In this document: positions 1 to 9,027 of the stretch, in pieces | How the letters are laid out: every line of letters starts with the position of its first letter | Position numbering within the stretch: the stretch's first letter is position 1 | Assembly (NCBI RefSeq): GCF_947502395.1 | Contig: NZ_CANMZM010000001.1 | Span: 248,001 to 312,000 of the forward strand | Direction of reading: 5' to 3' | From: an uncultured Erythrobacter sp. | GTDB lineage: Bacteria > Pseudomonadota > Alphaproteobacteria > Sphingomonadales > Sphingomonadaceae | DNA: 64,000 bases | Program-made: the position numbers and the translations under genes | Notes under the pieces: generated by a model | What the model was told of the DNA's origin: nothing | The model's input: the letters and a program-made list of their open reading frames with translations, nothing else | The model's database searches: none

Positions 1-211
1 GCTGGACTTCTGGATCAATCAGGAGGTGCGGCTCGAACCGCCGCTTTCGGCTGAAAAGGTATCTGCAACTCGTCTTGGTGTGCGCCTCATAAACCAATTG
101 GTATTGGTTGGTGGTTTAGAGAAGGGCGAGCGGGTGGTTGCGCCTGATGGCACCACGCTCGTGATGCGCCCCTCCCGCAATGGAAAACTTGTAAGAGTAT
201 GGCGAGAGTGA
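1..211 (+). CDS. 3' end of an unrecognised protein (5' truncated by window edge)
   Basis: An open frame enters from the left edge (codons in frame from base 2) and stops at 211, giving about 69 residues of a C-terminus ending in VRVWRE. It contains a GGLEKGERVVAPDG stretch that looks like a short beta-rich segment, but no family is recognised. The stop lies just before the AHH nuclease gene on the same strand. Function is not assigned. Confidence 0.5.
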   Translation, partial: LDFWINQEVRLEPPLSAEKVSATRLGVRLINQLVLVGGLEKGERVVAPDGTTLVMRPSRNGKLVRVWRE

Positions 212-232
212 CCGCCCACGACGAGGGATCAG

Positions 233-817
233 TTGTCTGGGATGATAGCGCCGGCAACGGCGCGCAGAACAGTTGGTGCACAATTGCAGGCGACAGTGCA
301 GGGTACGCGGCCCAGTCGGGCTACCCGGAGCACTCTCTCTTTTCATTCTATTAATCGTTGTGGATCGCCTAACTACGATCCCGGGCTTCAACGTCACCAT
401 CTTCTTCCCAAACAACTCCTGCGCAAGCGGTACTTCGGTCGGATGTTTGAGAGCATTGGCCGGGTGCGCGTGGGCTTTGACGATTTCAGGTTCAACGGTT
501 TGCTTCTTCCAGCGACCGAACAAGCTTCGATGCGAACGGGTCTCCCTCTCCATCGCGGGCCTCACCCCATCTATAATGAGCTTGTGATCGAGCGGGTTGG
601 ATCAATCGAAAGCCATTGGGAATCGGTGACTAGAAAGGACCCAGAGAGCGCGTGCAATGAAGCACTGGATCGGATGCGCCTGCTGCAAAGAGCGCTGCGC
701 ATCCGTTTGCTGAATGAGCGAAAGGGCTTCGTGCTGAACCGGAATGACCCGCTAGGAACGGGCTTCAATTTCGACACTTTGGACGCAATGGCCGAGCAAT
801 TCTGGTCCTCAACCTGA
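233..817 (+). CDS. AHH-domain nuclease-like protein (HNH/Endo VII superfamily)
   Basis: The protein of about 190 residues carries the AHH signature: a central LQRHHLLPKQLL segment followed by FDDFRFNGLLLPA and PLHRGPHPIYN, the HH...N...H..H layout of the ENDO VII/HNH-type AHH nucleases. The C-terminal third is helical. The given start is TTG with GAGGG about 6 bases upstream; an in-frame ATG at 242 is an alternative, and the first ~45 residues are low-confidence. AHH domains often serve as toxin tips of polymorphic toxins, but this copy is solitary, with no secretion domain and no obvious immunity gene next to it. Nuclease activity is inferred from the family, not shown. Confidence 0.72.
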   Translation: MSGMIAPATARRTVGAQLQATVQGTRPSRATRSTLSFHSINRCGSPNYDPGLQRHHLLPKQLLRKRYFGRMFESIGRVRVGFDDFRFNGLLLPATEQASMRTGLPLHRGPHPIYNELVIERVGSIESHWESVTRKDPESACNEALDRMRLLQRALRIRLLNERKGFVLNRNDPLGTGFNFDTLDAMAEQFWSST

Positions 818-829
818 TCGCTAAGCGGC

Positions 830-1834
830 TTATTCCGCCGCTTCCGCAAGCGCGGTCCATGCAGTGTAGTCAGAGATATCAAGCATGCGTGCTCTCGCCT
901 CGTGATACTCGCGCTCAAACCGCGCAACCATACTTTCCACGGAGCCGACCGATTTGACTGCGCCGATCCCCTGGCCGGAGCCCCAGATATCTTTCCAAGC
1001 TTTTGCTTTGGTGTTCCCACCAGAGCCAAAATTCATTTTTGAAGGGTCGCTTTCGGGGAGGCTGTCCGGGTCCATTCCGGCATTCTCGATCGAAGAGCGC
1101 AAATAGTTGCCGTGTACTCCGGTAAAGAGATTAGAATAGACAATGCCTTCAGCCGAACCATCGACGATGCCCTGCTTGTATCCCTGATCGGCATTGGCTT
1201 CATCTGTTGCAATGAAGGCACTGCCGACATAGCCGAAGTCCGCGCCCACCGCTTGGGCCGCAAGGATAGAGGCACCGTGACCAATCGAACCTGACAGCGC
1301 GATCAGCCCATCGAACCACTCGCGAATTTCGCGTACGAGAGCAAAGGGCGATTGCACGCCTGCGTGGCCACCGGCACCGGCAGCCACGGGAATAAGGCCA
1401 TCTGCGCCTTTCTCGATCGCCTTATTGGCAAAGCGGTTGTTAATCACGTCGTGCATAGTGATGCCGCCCCAATTGCGCACAGCGTCGAAGATTTCGGTCC
1501 GTGCGCCCAGTGATGTAATCACCATCGGAACTTGCCACTTCTCACAGGTTGCCATGTCGGCCATCACGCGATCGTTCGACTTGTGGACGATTTGATTAAC
1601 CGCAAACGGGGCGGCCGGCTTGTCAGGGTTCTCACGATTGTGCTTGGCTAGTTCTTCGGTAATTTGGTGGAGCCACTCATCAAGCAGACTTTGCGGGCGC
1701 GCGTTCAACGCAGGGAAGCTGCCGATAATCCCCGCTTTGCACTGCGCAATCACCAGTTCTGGGCCGGAGACGATGAAGAGCGGCGATCCGATCAGGGGCA
1801 AGCGAAGGCGATCAAACGGGGCGGGCAGGGACAT
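830..1834 (-). CDS. nitronate monooxygenase (2-nitropropane dioxygenase family)
   Basis: A 334-residue flavoprotein of the NMO family, which oxidises alkyl nitronates with FMN and O2. The TIM-barrel phosphate/flavin-binding motif GAGGHAG is at residues 153-159. A second glycine-rich segment, LSGSIGHGASILAA, follows about 30 residues later. Length is normal for the family. The ATG at 1834 has a strong AGGAGAG ribosome site about 7 bases upstream. It stands upstream, on the same strand, of nothing obviously co-functional; the amidohydrolase behind it (1887-2933) is co-directional and may be co-transcribed. Many members have unknown physiological substrates, so the exact substrate is not claimed. 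Confidence 0.9.
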   Translation of the reverse strand: MSLPAPFDRLRLPLIGSPLFIVSGPELVIAQCKAGIIGSFPALNARPQSLLDEWLHQITEELAKHNRENPDKPAAPFAVNQIVHKSNDRVMADMATCEKWQVPMVITSLGARTEIFDAVRNWGGITMHDVINNRFANKAIEKGADGLIPVAAGAGGHAGVQSPFALVREIREWFDGLIALSGSIGHGASILAAQAVGADFGYVGSAFIATDEANADQGYKQGIVDGSAEGIVYSNLFTGVHGNYLRSSIENAGMDPDSLPESDPSKMNFGSGGNTKAKAWKDIWGSGQGIGAVKSVGSVESMVARFEREYHEARARMLDISDYTAWTALAEAAE

Positions 1835-1886
1835 GCAGCTTCTCTCCTAGTGACTGTGCGCGATAGCGTTAGGTTGCATTTTGAAA

Positions 1887-2933
1887 TCAAGCAAGCCGCT
1901 CTTCCAACCCATAAAACCGCGCTGCGTTCCCGGCGAAGAGCGCCGCTTTTTCATCGGCGCTTGCGCCAGCGGTGATTCGTTTGAAGGTGTTCCACAAAAC
2001 CGGATAGCTCGCGCCCCAGCGATCAACCGGATAATTGCTCTCAAACATGGCCCGTGAGGGACCGAAGGCTTCAATGCAGGTTTCGATGTAAGGTTTCCAA
2101 AGCGGCGCGAGTTTCTCAGAGGACCAGCCAGCAGCCGGGCCTTCCGGGGGAAGGTCGCAATTGTGCATCGCGAGTCCGCCCAACTTCACCATGACATTTT
2201 CACATTGACCCAATTCCAGAATGGCATCGCGCCAGATTGGAAAGCGTTCTTCGAGTTTCCCGGAATAGCTCGCATTGCCGAGCGGAGTGCCGCAATGGTC
2301 GAGGCAAATCGGCGTATCGGGAAAAGCTCGCGCCAGATCGGTCACATCGCCAATCTGTGGCTCCAATATCCAGGCGTCAAAACTCATGTCACGCTTGCCG
2401 AGCTCAGCGAATCCCTCCCGAAATGTTTCATTGCGATAAAGCTCAGGAGGCGCATGGAAAGGAGGGCCTAAGACTTCCGGATCGGCATCCCACGCACCTT
2501 GGTGGCGGATACCCTTGAACCTATCGGGCGCCGCAGCTTGTAGCGCATCAAGAACTTCACCAGCGCTTGCTCCGAGCATCAGATCTGCGTGGCCCACGAT
2601 CCCTGCACACAGGCGTGCTTCACCATAAAGACCGCTCGCACTTTGCGCAGCGACCCCATTCACAAATTCCACCTCGCCAATCGGCTTGAGCGCTTCGCCA
2701 TATGCGCCGTTGTAGAACGCACCGCATTCCATAAAGACGGTGGCGATGACATTGTGTCCGCTGGCGGCGACTTCTTCTTGCAATTGGTCAAACGTGTAGT
2801 GCGCGACGGGAATGAGTGTTTCGATAAAACGGTGACGTGGTTCCGGGAACATCGGCAGCATAGCGCGAAGGTCCCATAGGTGATGGTGGGGATCGATGAT
2901 CGGAAGGTCAGCTTCCAGAATGGCTTCGGTCAT
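1887..2933 (-). CDS. amidohydrolase family 2 (TIM-barrel metal-dependent hydrolase)
   Basis: A 348-residue protein opening with the metal-ligand motif DPHHHLWD (residues 14-21), typical of the amidohydrolase-2 superfamily, which includes dicarboxylic-acid lactonases and decarboxylases. A second metal or catalytic region, ICLDHCGTP, lies near residue 215 and a C-terminal FESNYPVDRWG block near 300; these are the usual positions in this family. The ATG at 2933 is preceded by AGGAG. The gene is upstream of and co-directional with the nitronate monooxygenase. Substrate cannot be read from the sequence. Confidence 0.87.
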   Translation of the reverse strand: MTEAILEADLPIIDPHHHLWDLRAMLPMFPEPRHRFIETLIPVAHYTFDQLQEEVAASGHNVIATVFMECGAFYNGAYGEALKPIGEVEFVNGVAAQSASGLYGEARLCAGIVGHADLMLGASAGEVLDALQAAAPDRFKGIRHQGAWDADPEVLGPPFHAPPELYRNETFREGFAELGKRDMSFDAWILEPQIGDVTDLARAFPDTPICLDHCGTPLGNASYSGKLEERFPIWRDAILELGQCENVMVKLGGLAMHNCDLPPEGPAAGWSSEKLAPLWKPYIETCIEAFGPSRAMFESNYPVDRWGASYPVLWNTFKRITAGASADEKAALFAGNAARFYGLEERLA

Positions 2934-3203
2934 AGCTGGGTTATCTCCTTTTGGGGAAGTCCTTCATTGGAGGCATTCCCGTACAAATAAGTCGCGTTTG
3001 AGACACTTGAGACACTGTTCAAGAGCAAAAAACCTTTGGAAGCAATCGGGCTGTGAAAAAGGACATGATAGAGGAAACGAAAAGCCATGCGTCAGGCTTT
3101 AGACGACGACCCAAGTGTAGGAAATTTGCAACCGTTTTCGCCGGAACGAATGCTGACTAGGGGGCTGTCTATAGCGCACCGATTCCGCGAAGATGAGGGC
3201 CTG

Positions 3204-4391
3204 TCAATTCTGATTTAGTCCATTGACAATGGCTTTGTTGAGCGGGGCCGCACTTGGTGTGTTGCCTATGGATACAATAACCTTTGCCGGAGTATCTGCC
3301 GCTGCTGGGCGCGCCAGAAAATGGCTTCTGTATCCCGCATTTGCTCCTGTATGGGATACGCTAAGAAGTGCACCGTCCTCATCCAGTTCCAACATTGTTC
3401 CCAGACCATAGTGGCTCGGACCGGTGTCAGTCTCCCAACCGGTTTTCACCTGCGGAGTCATCATCGCTTCGGCGACACTGGGAGGGATAGCATTCTCTTG
3501 CCCTTCTGAAGCTCTGACTAACGCCAAGGCAAATCGCGCATAATCCTCAGACGTAGTCCACAGGCCTGCCGCAGCTTGTTCCGGGTAATTGTGCCATGAA
3601 TTGGTGAGGGGAGAGAAAAGGGCTTGGGTTGGATCAATGCGCGCGTCAGCACCTGTGATCTTCAATGGCCAGTTTGGCCCGTTCTCAATCGGCTGTTCGA
3701 ACGTGCTATGCTTCATGTTTAGAGGCCTTAGCAACAGCTCATCAGCAAGCTGAGTGAACCCCTTTCCCGAAACGTCCTGGGCCCATAATTGTGCGAGTGA
3801 ATAGCCGCCACCCGAATAGCGAAACTCATCGGGTGGGCCATCGAAGGCGAGGGCAAATTCGAAGAAGCGTGGAGGCGATGAGATCACCTCCGCGATGCTG
3901 GGGGGTCTGTTGCCGCGTGGATAGCCGGCATAGCCAGATTGCGACGCGCCTGCTGTGTGAGACAACAATTGGCGCAGCGTAACAGGCCTGTCGCCGCCAT
4001 TGAGTTTCGTGATGTCAAACGACGTAATCTGGGTTCTTATGTCGTCATCAAGCTCAACATTCTCCCGCTCGGCCTGAATTAGAATGACTGCAGCTGCAAC
4101 CGCCTTGGACAGGCTTGCTGCTTGCATCAGTGCCCCTTCTTTTGACCGACCGAAATGAAGTGTCCTTGCCGTTTCACCATCCTTGATGGTTGCGACATCC
4201 AAAGCTGTGATTCCGAGGCTCTTTGCTTCCTGAGCGATTAGAGTTTCAGCCTGATGGTTTTCGGCCGCCGCCAACTTGTCTTCGAACGCCGGGTCAAGCG
4301 TGGGATCAAGGTGCCCAAATAGGAAAAGAGAGCTTCCAAGCACCGCCAAGCCAGTCAATGCACAGGCAATGAATACCTTGCGGGTTGTCAT
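3204..4391 (-). CDS. serine hydrolase of the beta-lactamase / class C PBP-like family
   Basis: A 395-residue protein with an N-terminal hydrophobic segment (residues about 7-27) that should act as a signal peptide or membrane anchor. The catalytic SxxK motif is SLSK at residues 93-96. The second motif region reads YSGGGY, where Tyr-x-Asn is usual, and a C-terminal SHTG replaces KTG, as is common in esterase and peptidase members of the family. It is probably a periplasmic esterase, D-aminopeptidase or similar enzyme rather than a resistance beta-lactamase. It lies downstream of leuA on the same strand with an 18-bp gap, so co-transcription is possible. Confidence 0.86.
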   Translation of the reverse strand: MTTRKVFIACALTGLAVLGSSLFLFGHLDPTLDPAFEDKLAAAENHQAETLIAQEAKSLGITALDVATIKDGETARTLHFGRSKEGALMQAASLSKAVAAAVILIQAERENVELDDDIRTQITSFDITKLNGGDRPVTLRQLLSHTAGASQSGYAGYPRGNRPPSIAEVISSPPRFFEFALAFDGPPDEFRYSGGGYSLAQLWAQDVSGKGFTQLADELLLRPLNMKHSTFEQPIENGPNWPLKITGADARIDPTQALFSPLTNSWHNYPEQAAAGLWTTSEDYARFALALVRASEGQENAIPPSVAEAMMTPQVKTGWETDTGPSHYGLGTMLELDEDGALLSVSHTGANAGYRSHFLARPAAADTPAKVIVSIGNTPSAAPLNKAIVNGLNQN

Positions 4392-4409
4392 TTGTGCCCC
4401 TCTTTCTTG

Positions 4410-6080
4410 CTACTCCGCCATCGCTGAATTTGCTGCGCTTAGGACTGCCCGTACACTGGCCGTGGCGACATCTTCGTCGATGCCGCAGCCCCAGATTACT
4501 TGGTCGCCTGATTGGCACATGAGGTAAGCTGCTGCTTTTGCATCGCGGCCCGTGCCGAGCGCGTGTTCAGTATAATCGAGGACTTTGATGTCGAGATCAA
4601 ACGCATCCTCGAGTGTGGTGAGCACACTGGAAATCAGACCGTTGCCCCGTCCAGATACGCTTTGCTGGCCGCCATCGACCGCGATCTTGCCCACGAACAA
4701 ACGCGTGCCATCGGAGGCGCGGCTTTCTTCGTAATCCACCAGTTGGAACTTTTTGTCCGATGTTTTTACATGATAAGCAGACTTGAACGCTTCCCAAATG
4801 TCCGCCGCATTGAGCTCGCGTCCAAGCTCATCTGCCATGTGCTGCACGTATCGGGAGAAATCGGCCTGCATCTTCTTGGGCAGCTTAAGACCCTGATCTT
4901 GTTCCAGCACCCACGCAAAGCCGCCTTTGCCGCTTTGTGAATTGACGCGGATGACGGCTTCGTAGTCGCGGCCCAAATCGGCGGGATCGATGGGCAGGTA
5001 AGGCACCCGCCAAAGTTCGTCGTTTTGCGTGCTGTTGGCTTCGAAGCCCTTCTTGATTGCGTCCTGATGGCTTCCGGAGAAGGCCGTGTAGACAAGCTCT
5101 CCACCATAGGGGTGACGCTGATGGACAGGCAGATCATTGCAATACTCAACCGTTTCGATCACCCGATCAATGTCAGAGAAATCTAACCCAGGATCAACGC
5201 CTTGCGTGTACATGTTGAGCGCCATGGTAACGAGACAGCAATTGCCCGTTCGCTCTCCATTTCCAAACAGGCATCCCTCGACCCGGTCTGCTCCAGCCAT
5301 CAGGCCAAGCTCAGCCGCCGCCACGCCTGTCCCACGATCATTATGCGTGTGGAGAGAGATTACTGCTGCGTCTCGATTGGGAAGGTTGCGGCAGAAATAT
5401 TCGATCTGATCGGCATAGATATTAGGAGTCGCTGCCTCAACCGTTGCCGGCAGGTTCAGGATGATGGGTTTTTCAGAGGTCGGCTGAAGCACCTCCATTA
5501 CTGCCGCGCACACTTCGATTGAGAAGTCGATCTCTGCGGTTGAGAAAGTCTCCGGCGAATATTGGAAATGCCAATCGGTGTCCGGTTGTTCAGCCGCGCA
5601 ATCCCGCATTACCTTCGCACCGGTCATGGCAATGTCGCGCACCTGCTCTTTGCTCATGCGAAAAACGATGTCGCGCCATGCTGGGCTCACCGCATTGTAG
5701 AGGTGCACGATTGCAGAGCGGGCTCCGCGAAGGCTTTCAAACGATGTGCGGATAAGGTCTTCGCGACTTTGGGTCAGCACCTGGACGGTGACATCTCCCG
5801 GGACAGCGCCGGATTGAACAAGCCCTGAGATAAAGTCGAACTCTGTCGCCCCTGCACTAGGAAAGCCGACCTCGATCTCTTTGACCCCAACTTCGACCAG
5901 TAGATCAAAGAAACGTCGCTTCTTCACTGCGTCCATTGGATCGATGATAGATTGATTGCCATCGCGCAGATCGGTCGAAAGCCAGCGTGGGGCTTTGTCG
6001 ATCACACGACCAGGCCATTGGCGGTCGGGCAGATTGATCTGCGGAAAGGGGCGATATTTGTTGTATGGATTTTTCAGCAT
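4410..6080 (-). CDS. leuA: 2-isopropylmalate synthase
   Basis: A 556-residue protein, the length of the longer (type 2) LeuA enzymes. It condenses acetyl-CoA with 2-oxoisovalerate in the first committed step of leucine synthesis. The DRE-TIM metallolyase motif is DLRDGNQ (residues 37-43), the metal-binding HTHND motif lies near residue 245, and GNGERTGN follows. The C-terminal ~130 residues form the LeuA dimer/allosteric domain that binds leucine. The 5' leader (6081-6400) encodes a leucine-rich peptide candidate, so attenuation is likely in addition to feedback inhibition. Its substrate comes from the ilvBNC pathway encoded further along in this window. Confidence 0.96.
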   Translation of the reverse strand: MLKNPYNKYRPFPQINLPDRQWPGRVIDKAPRWLSTDLRDGNQSIIDPMDAVKKRRFFDLLVEVGVKEIEVGFPSAGATEFDFISGLVQSGAVPGDVTVQVLTQSREDLIRTSFESLRGARSAIVHLYNAVSPAWRDIVFRMSKEQVRDIAMTGAKVMRDCAAEQPDTDWHFQYSPETFSTAEIDFSIEVCAAVMEVLQPTSEKPIILNLPATVEAATPNIYADQIEYFCRNLPNRDAAVISLHTHNDRGTGVAAAELGLMAGADRVEGCLFGNGERTGNCCLVTMALNMYTQGVDPGLDFSDIDRVIETVEYCNDLPVHQRHPYGGELVYTAFSGSHQDAIKKGFEANSTQNDELWRVPYLPIDPADLGRDYEAVIRVNSQSGKGGFAWVLEQDQGLKLPKKMQADFSRYVQHMADELGRELNAADIWEAFKSAYHVKTSDKKFQLVDYEESRASDGTRLFVGKIAVDGGQQSVSGRGNGLISSVLTTLEDAFDLDIKVLDYTEHALGTGRDAKAAAYLMCQSGDQVIWGCGIDEDVATASVRAVLSAANSAMAE

Positions 6081-6424
6081 GGCTCAGGCTGGTCGCTCTT
6101 GACGTTGCTCTTGGGAAGATGGCTTCGCGGTCCCTTGAACGGTGGGCCGCGCCATTCCTGTGCGCAAAAGCCCTACACCGCCCAAGGGCGGATAAGTCGT
6201 AGTAGAAGAGCTTTGCCGTAAGTCATGCCGTAACCATTGCTGATTTGTGTGAGCAAGGCAAGCCGAGGGATTTGCCCAGTGCCGCGAAACTGGGCCCTTT
6301 TACCTACTTTTTCCGACAGCTCGAATAATTTTGTGTAACCAACATTTGATGTGTTGCGAAAGAGGACGTGAGCCAACGATCAGGCTGTTGGACAATTTGA
6401 ACTTTATTCAGGAGGAATAATCCC
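6081..6424. promoter_or_regulatory. divergent leader/promoter region between leuA and the YHS lipoprotein
   Basis: This 344-bp gap separates two divergent genes. On the minus side it holds the leucine-rich leader peptide candidate. Around 6280-6301 is a strong hairpin, GCCCAGT with ACTGGGC around an 8-base loop, followed on the plus strand by CCTTTT; it could be part of the leuA leader structure or shield the two units from each other. On the plus side the YHS gene has an AGGAGGAAT ribosome site directly before 6425. No clear consensus promoter was picked for either direction. Confidence 0.4.
6174..6226 (-). CDS. candidate leuA leader peptide (Leu-rich, 17 aa)
   Basis: On the minus strand an ATG at 6226 opens a 17-codon frame, MTYGKALLLRLIRPWAV, whose stop codon occupies 6173-6175. 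It has four Leu codons in a stretch of five (CTT CTA CTA CGA CTT), two of them the generally rare CTA. The end of the frame lies in a GC-rich stretch where CCGCC-CTTG-GGCGG can pair, or GCCC can pair instead with GGGC just before TTTT, so two mutually exclusive hairpins are possible. leuA starts 93 bases downstream. No strong ribosome site is seen before this ATG. Attenuation by Leu codons is known for leu genes of several proteobacteria; here it is inferred. Confidence 0.5.
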
Positions 6425-6979
6425 ATGAAGAAATCACTGTTTACCCTCGCTCTTTTCGCAGGTGTTGCGGCTTGTAGCGCTCCTGTTGAGAATGCCTCTG
6501 AACCCGATGCTGCAGTCGCTGCAGAAGCATCTGAAAGCGCTGCGCTTTTCGCTGACCTTGGCGGTCAAGCCGAAAATCCGATCTACACCCAAGAGATCGG
6601 TGACACGCTGGCTGTGCGCGGATATGATGTTGTCAGCTACTTTGTCGGTGACGGTACTCCGGTTGAAGGCAGCGAAGCGCTGACCGTTCGCTATAATGGT
6701 TTTGACTATCGCTTCGCCAATGAAGACAATGCCAACGCATTTGTCGAAGATCCTGCAAAATATGCCCCCGCTTACGGTGGTTATTGCGCATGGGCGATTG
6801 GTGCCAATGACGCGCTTGCGCCAGGCGATCCGGAAGTCTTCGAAATTGTTGACGGAAAGCTCTACTTGAATTTCAGTAAGGACGTTCAGACACGCTGGGA
6901 AGAAGACATCCCCGGCTTCATCGAAAAAGGTGATGTGAACTATCCAACCCACTCAGCTGATGAGCACTTCAAGAGCTAA
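6425..6979 (+). CDS. YHS-domain lipoprotein
   Basis: A 184-residue protein with a lipoprotein signal ending in GVAAC (Cys17), then an acidic Ala/Glu linker. A YHS-type domain follows: RGYDVVSYF, YRFANEDNANAF, KYAPAYGGYCAWA, and a LYLNFSKDVQ block. This is the layout of exported YHS proteins (some database members are selenoproteins; no in-frame UGA is seen here). YHS domains are small folds often linked to metal binding, but the role of this exported group is not established. The start has a near-perfect Shine-Dalgarno and the gene ends at a strong terminator. A second YHS protein (9028-9507) shares the same block order. Confidence 0.85.
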   Translation: MKKSLFTLALFAGVAACSAPVENASEPDAAVAAEASESAALFADLGGQAENPIYTQEIGDTLAVRGYDVVSYFVGDGTPVEGSEALTVRYNGFDYRFANEDNANAFVEDPAKYAPAYGGYCAWAIGANDALAPGDPEVFEIVDGKLYLNFSKDVQTRWEEDIPGFIEKGDVNYPTHSADEHFKS

Positions 6980-6998
6980 TTGGCGTCCATAAATTTAA

Positions 6999-7038
6999 GA
7001 GCCCGGCATCGATCACGCAATCGACGCCGGGCTTTTTT
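6999..7038 (+). terminator. Rho-independent terminator after the YHS lipoprotein gene
   Basis: Arms GCCCGGC and GCCGGGC enclose an 18-base loop, itself partly self-complementary (ATCGAT / ATCGAC region), and are followed by seven T residues. It sits about 20 bases after the stop at 6979 and points along the plus strand. Confidence 0.9.
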
Positions 7039-7065
7039 TGTATTTCTGTGATGCCTTTGTCGGAG

Positions 7066-7509
7066 CTATCCGCAGCGTGCGTCTCTGATAACACCGAGGT
7101 TATCGATCATTATGCTGAGCCGCGGACTTGTGGGGTCTGGCTGGACCGTCGCAGTCCCAGGAAGGACAAAGCGCACGCCGCCCTCATTGTTCGCAGCGGT
7201 CTCAACAATTTGAACGCGAACCGCATCGTCGTATTTCTGACCGATGTAGGGTTCCATCAAATTGGCTCCGCAAATCGAACTAGCGGGGTCGGCCATTGTG
7301 CCTGGCACATCAGAGCTGTTCCCGGCAACGGGTAGAGGAGCGGCGACGCTCGGCGCATCGGCCGCCTCTGACGCAGCTCCGCCTTGCGCTCCACCGTTGA
7401 TTCGAGCCGCAAAATCGTCGGCAGAGCTTGCGTCACCTTCAGATCTGGCATCGCACGCGGCAAGAACAGCCATCAAGGAGCACGCAAGAACCGTGGAAGA
7501 TTTTTTCAT
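7066..7509 (-). CDS. lipoprotein with I78-type peptidase-inhibitor domain
   Basis: A 147-residue protein with a lipobox ending LAAC (Cys19) followed by Asp, which in E. coli favours inner-membrane retention. After a low-complexity Ala/Ser/Gly linker (about 20-75) comes an I78 inhibitor-like domain: CGANLMEPYIGQ, a central RFVLPGTATV block, then PRLSIMIDNLGVIRDARCG. The paired Cys near the ends and the PG..T..D..RL...D..G.I pattern are characteristic of the family, whose founding members inhibit serine proteases. It probably acts in the periplasm. It is convergent with the YHS lipoprotein. Confidence 0.78.
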   Translation of the reverse strand: MKKSSTVLACSLMAVLAACDARSEGDASSADDFAARINGGAQGGAASEAADAPSVAAPLPVAGNSSDVPGTMADPASSICGANLMEPYIGQKYDDAVRVQIVETAANNEGGVRFVLPGTATVQPDPTSPRLSIMIDNLGVIRDARCG

Positions 7510-7580
7510 GATCTGCCCCCCCTTTGAGTCGAATGATCTGACGACGCCATGACGTCATCAGTGGTCCGTTCTTATCACCT

Positions 7581-8729
7581 CTACCGTGTTCTTAGACGTT
7601 CGCGGGTGAGCTGGTCCACACCTGTTACTCCCATAAGCCGCATTCCGCGTTCAATCTCATCCTTCAGGATGGAGAGCGCGCGTTCGACCCCATCTTGTCC
7701 CGCAGCAGCAAGAGCATAGAGATAAAGCCTCCCGCCGGATGCTGCGGTTGCGCCTGTGCACAGAGCCTTGAGCGCATGAGTGCCACGCCTCACGCCTCCG
7801 TCGCAAATGATTTCAATCTCGCCACCGACCGCATCGACGATCTCCGGTAGCTGATCGAAGGGTGCGCGGCTGCCGTCCAATTGCCGCCCACCGTGGTTGG
7901 AGATCATGATCGCGTCCGCCCCAATCTCGACCGCACGCCTTGCGTCGCGGGCGCTCATCACACCTTTCAAAACAAAGGTACCACCCCAATCTTCGCGAAT
8001 GTTTGCCGCGGTGCCCCAATCCATCGAGGTGTCGAGCATGGTGTTGAAATACTCCGCGATGCTAACCGCTTGGCTCGAACCCTCGTTCACATGCGTATCG
8101 AGATTGGGCAGGCTGAATCTCTCCCGAAATAGGTAATCGAACGTCCATCGAGGACGCGTCGCATAGCTCAATATACCTGCAGGCGTGAAGCGGGGTGGGG
8201 TGGTGAAGCCACTGCGCAGACACCGCTCGCGCTTCCCCGAGACAATCGTATCGACTGTCAGAGCCAGAGCATCAAACTTCGCCGCCTGACATCGTTCAAT
8301 CATATGAGTGTTCAGACCCTTGTCCTTGTGGACATAGAGTTGAAACATCTTCGGGCCATTCGTGAGTTCCGCTATCTCTTCGATGGAGCGTGTCGCAAGG
8401 CTCGAAATGCCGAACCATAAACCAAACTTCTCGGCCGCCTTGGCAACTGCCGTTTCGCCCTGCCAGTGGAATGCACGTTGAACCGCAGTGGGAGACAGCA
8501 TCAGTGGAAGCGCGCTCTTGCGACCGAGAATTGTGCAACTTGTATCGATAGTCTCCACCCCGACGAGAACGTCGGGCACTAGATCAATGCTAGAATAGCT
8601 TGCCGTGTTGCGAGCCTTGGTCAGCTCATCGTCTGCCGCGCCGTCAATGTAATCGAACACGGGGAAGGGCAGACGTGCCTTCGCAAGTTTTTGGAAGTCA
8701 TCGATATTATGACAATCGGTGAGACGCAT
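7581..8729 (-). CDS. FMN-dependent alpha-hydroxy-acid dehydrogenase (LldD-like)
   Basis: About 382 residues of the FMN-dependent L-lactate dehydrogenase / glycolate oxidase family. The N-terminal FDYIDGAADDE block, the YVHKDKG segment, ALTVDT, the catalytic region SNHGGRQLDGSRAP with the active His and Arg, and the FMN phosphate site CDGGVRRGTHALKAL are all present in order. The ATG at 8729 is preferred to an upstream in-frame GTG (8756) because GAGGG lies just before it and the family normally starts with MRLTDCHNIDDF. The enzyme oxidises a 2-hydroxyacid and passes electrons to a quinone or O2; the exact substrate is not determined. Confidence 0.92.
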   Translation of the reverse strand: MRLTDCHNIDDFQKLAKARLPFPVFDYIDGAADDELTKARNTASYSSIDLVPDVLVGVETIDTSCTILGRKSALPLMLSPTAVQRAFHWQGETAVAKAAEKFGLWFGISSLATRSIEEIAELTNGPKMFQLYVHKDKGLNTHMIERCQAAKFDALALTVDTIVSGKRERCLRSGFTTPPRFTPAGILSYATRPRWTFDYLFRERFSLPNLDTHVNEGSSQAVSIAEYFNTMLDTSMDWGTAANIREDWGGTFVLKGVMSARDARRAVEIGADAIMISNHGGRQLDGSRAPFDQLPEIVDAVGGEIEIICDGGVRRGTHALKALCTGATAASGGRLYLYALAAAGQDGVERALSILKDEIERGMRLMGVTGVDQLTRERLRTR

Positions 8730-9027
8730 GGCCCTCGCTCTTATTGGGTGGATCACCTTCGTGCGATACGCGGGGATCTGCTTCAGTCGCTCGTCTTGGC
8801 CCGGCCTTATGACAAGTCGCCCTGCGTCTCATCAATTTTTTTTCAGATGAGTGTCACCAATTGAGCTGCCCCCGCGAAACAACAGATGTGCGCGGTCGCA
8901 AGGCGCTCGGCAGGTTCCAGCTGGTTTCCCCCTTAAGCCAGCTTACACCCTAGCCCCCCTTGACCTGCAAACCGCTTTGCGATCGCCGCACGACGCTTTT
9001 TTAAAGCGGACTCAAAGGAGATAAGTT

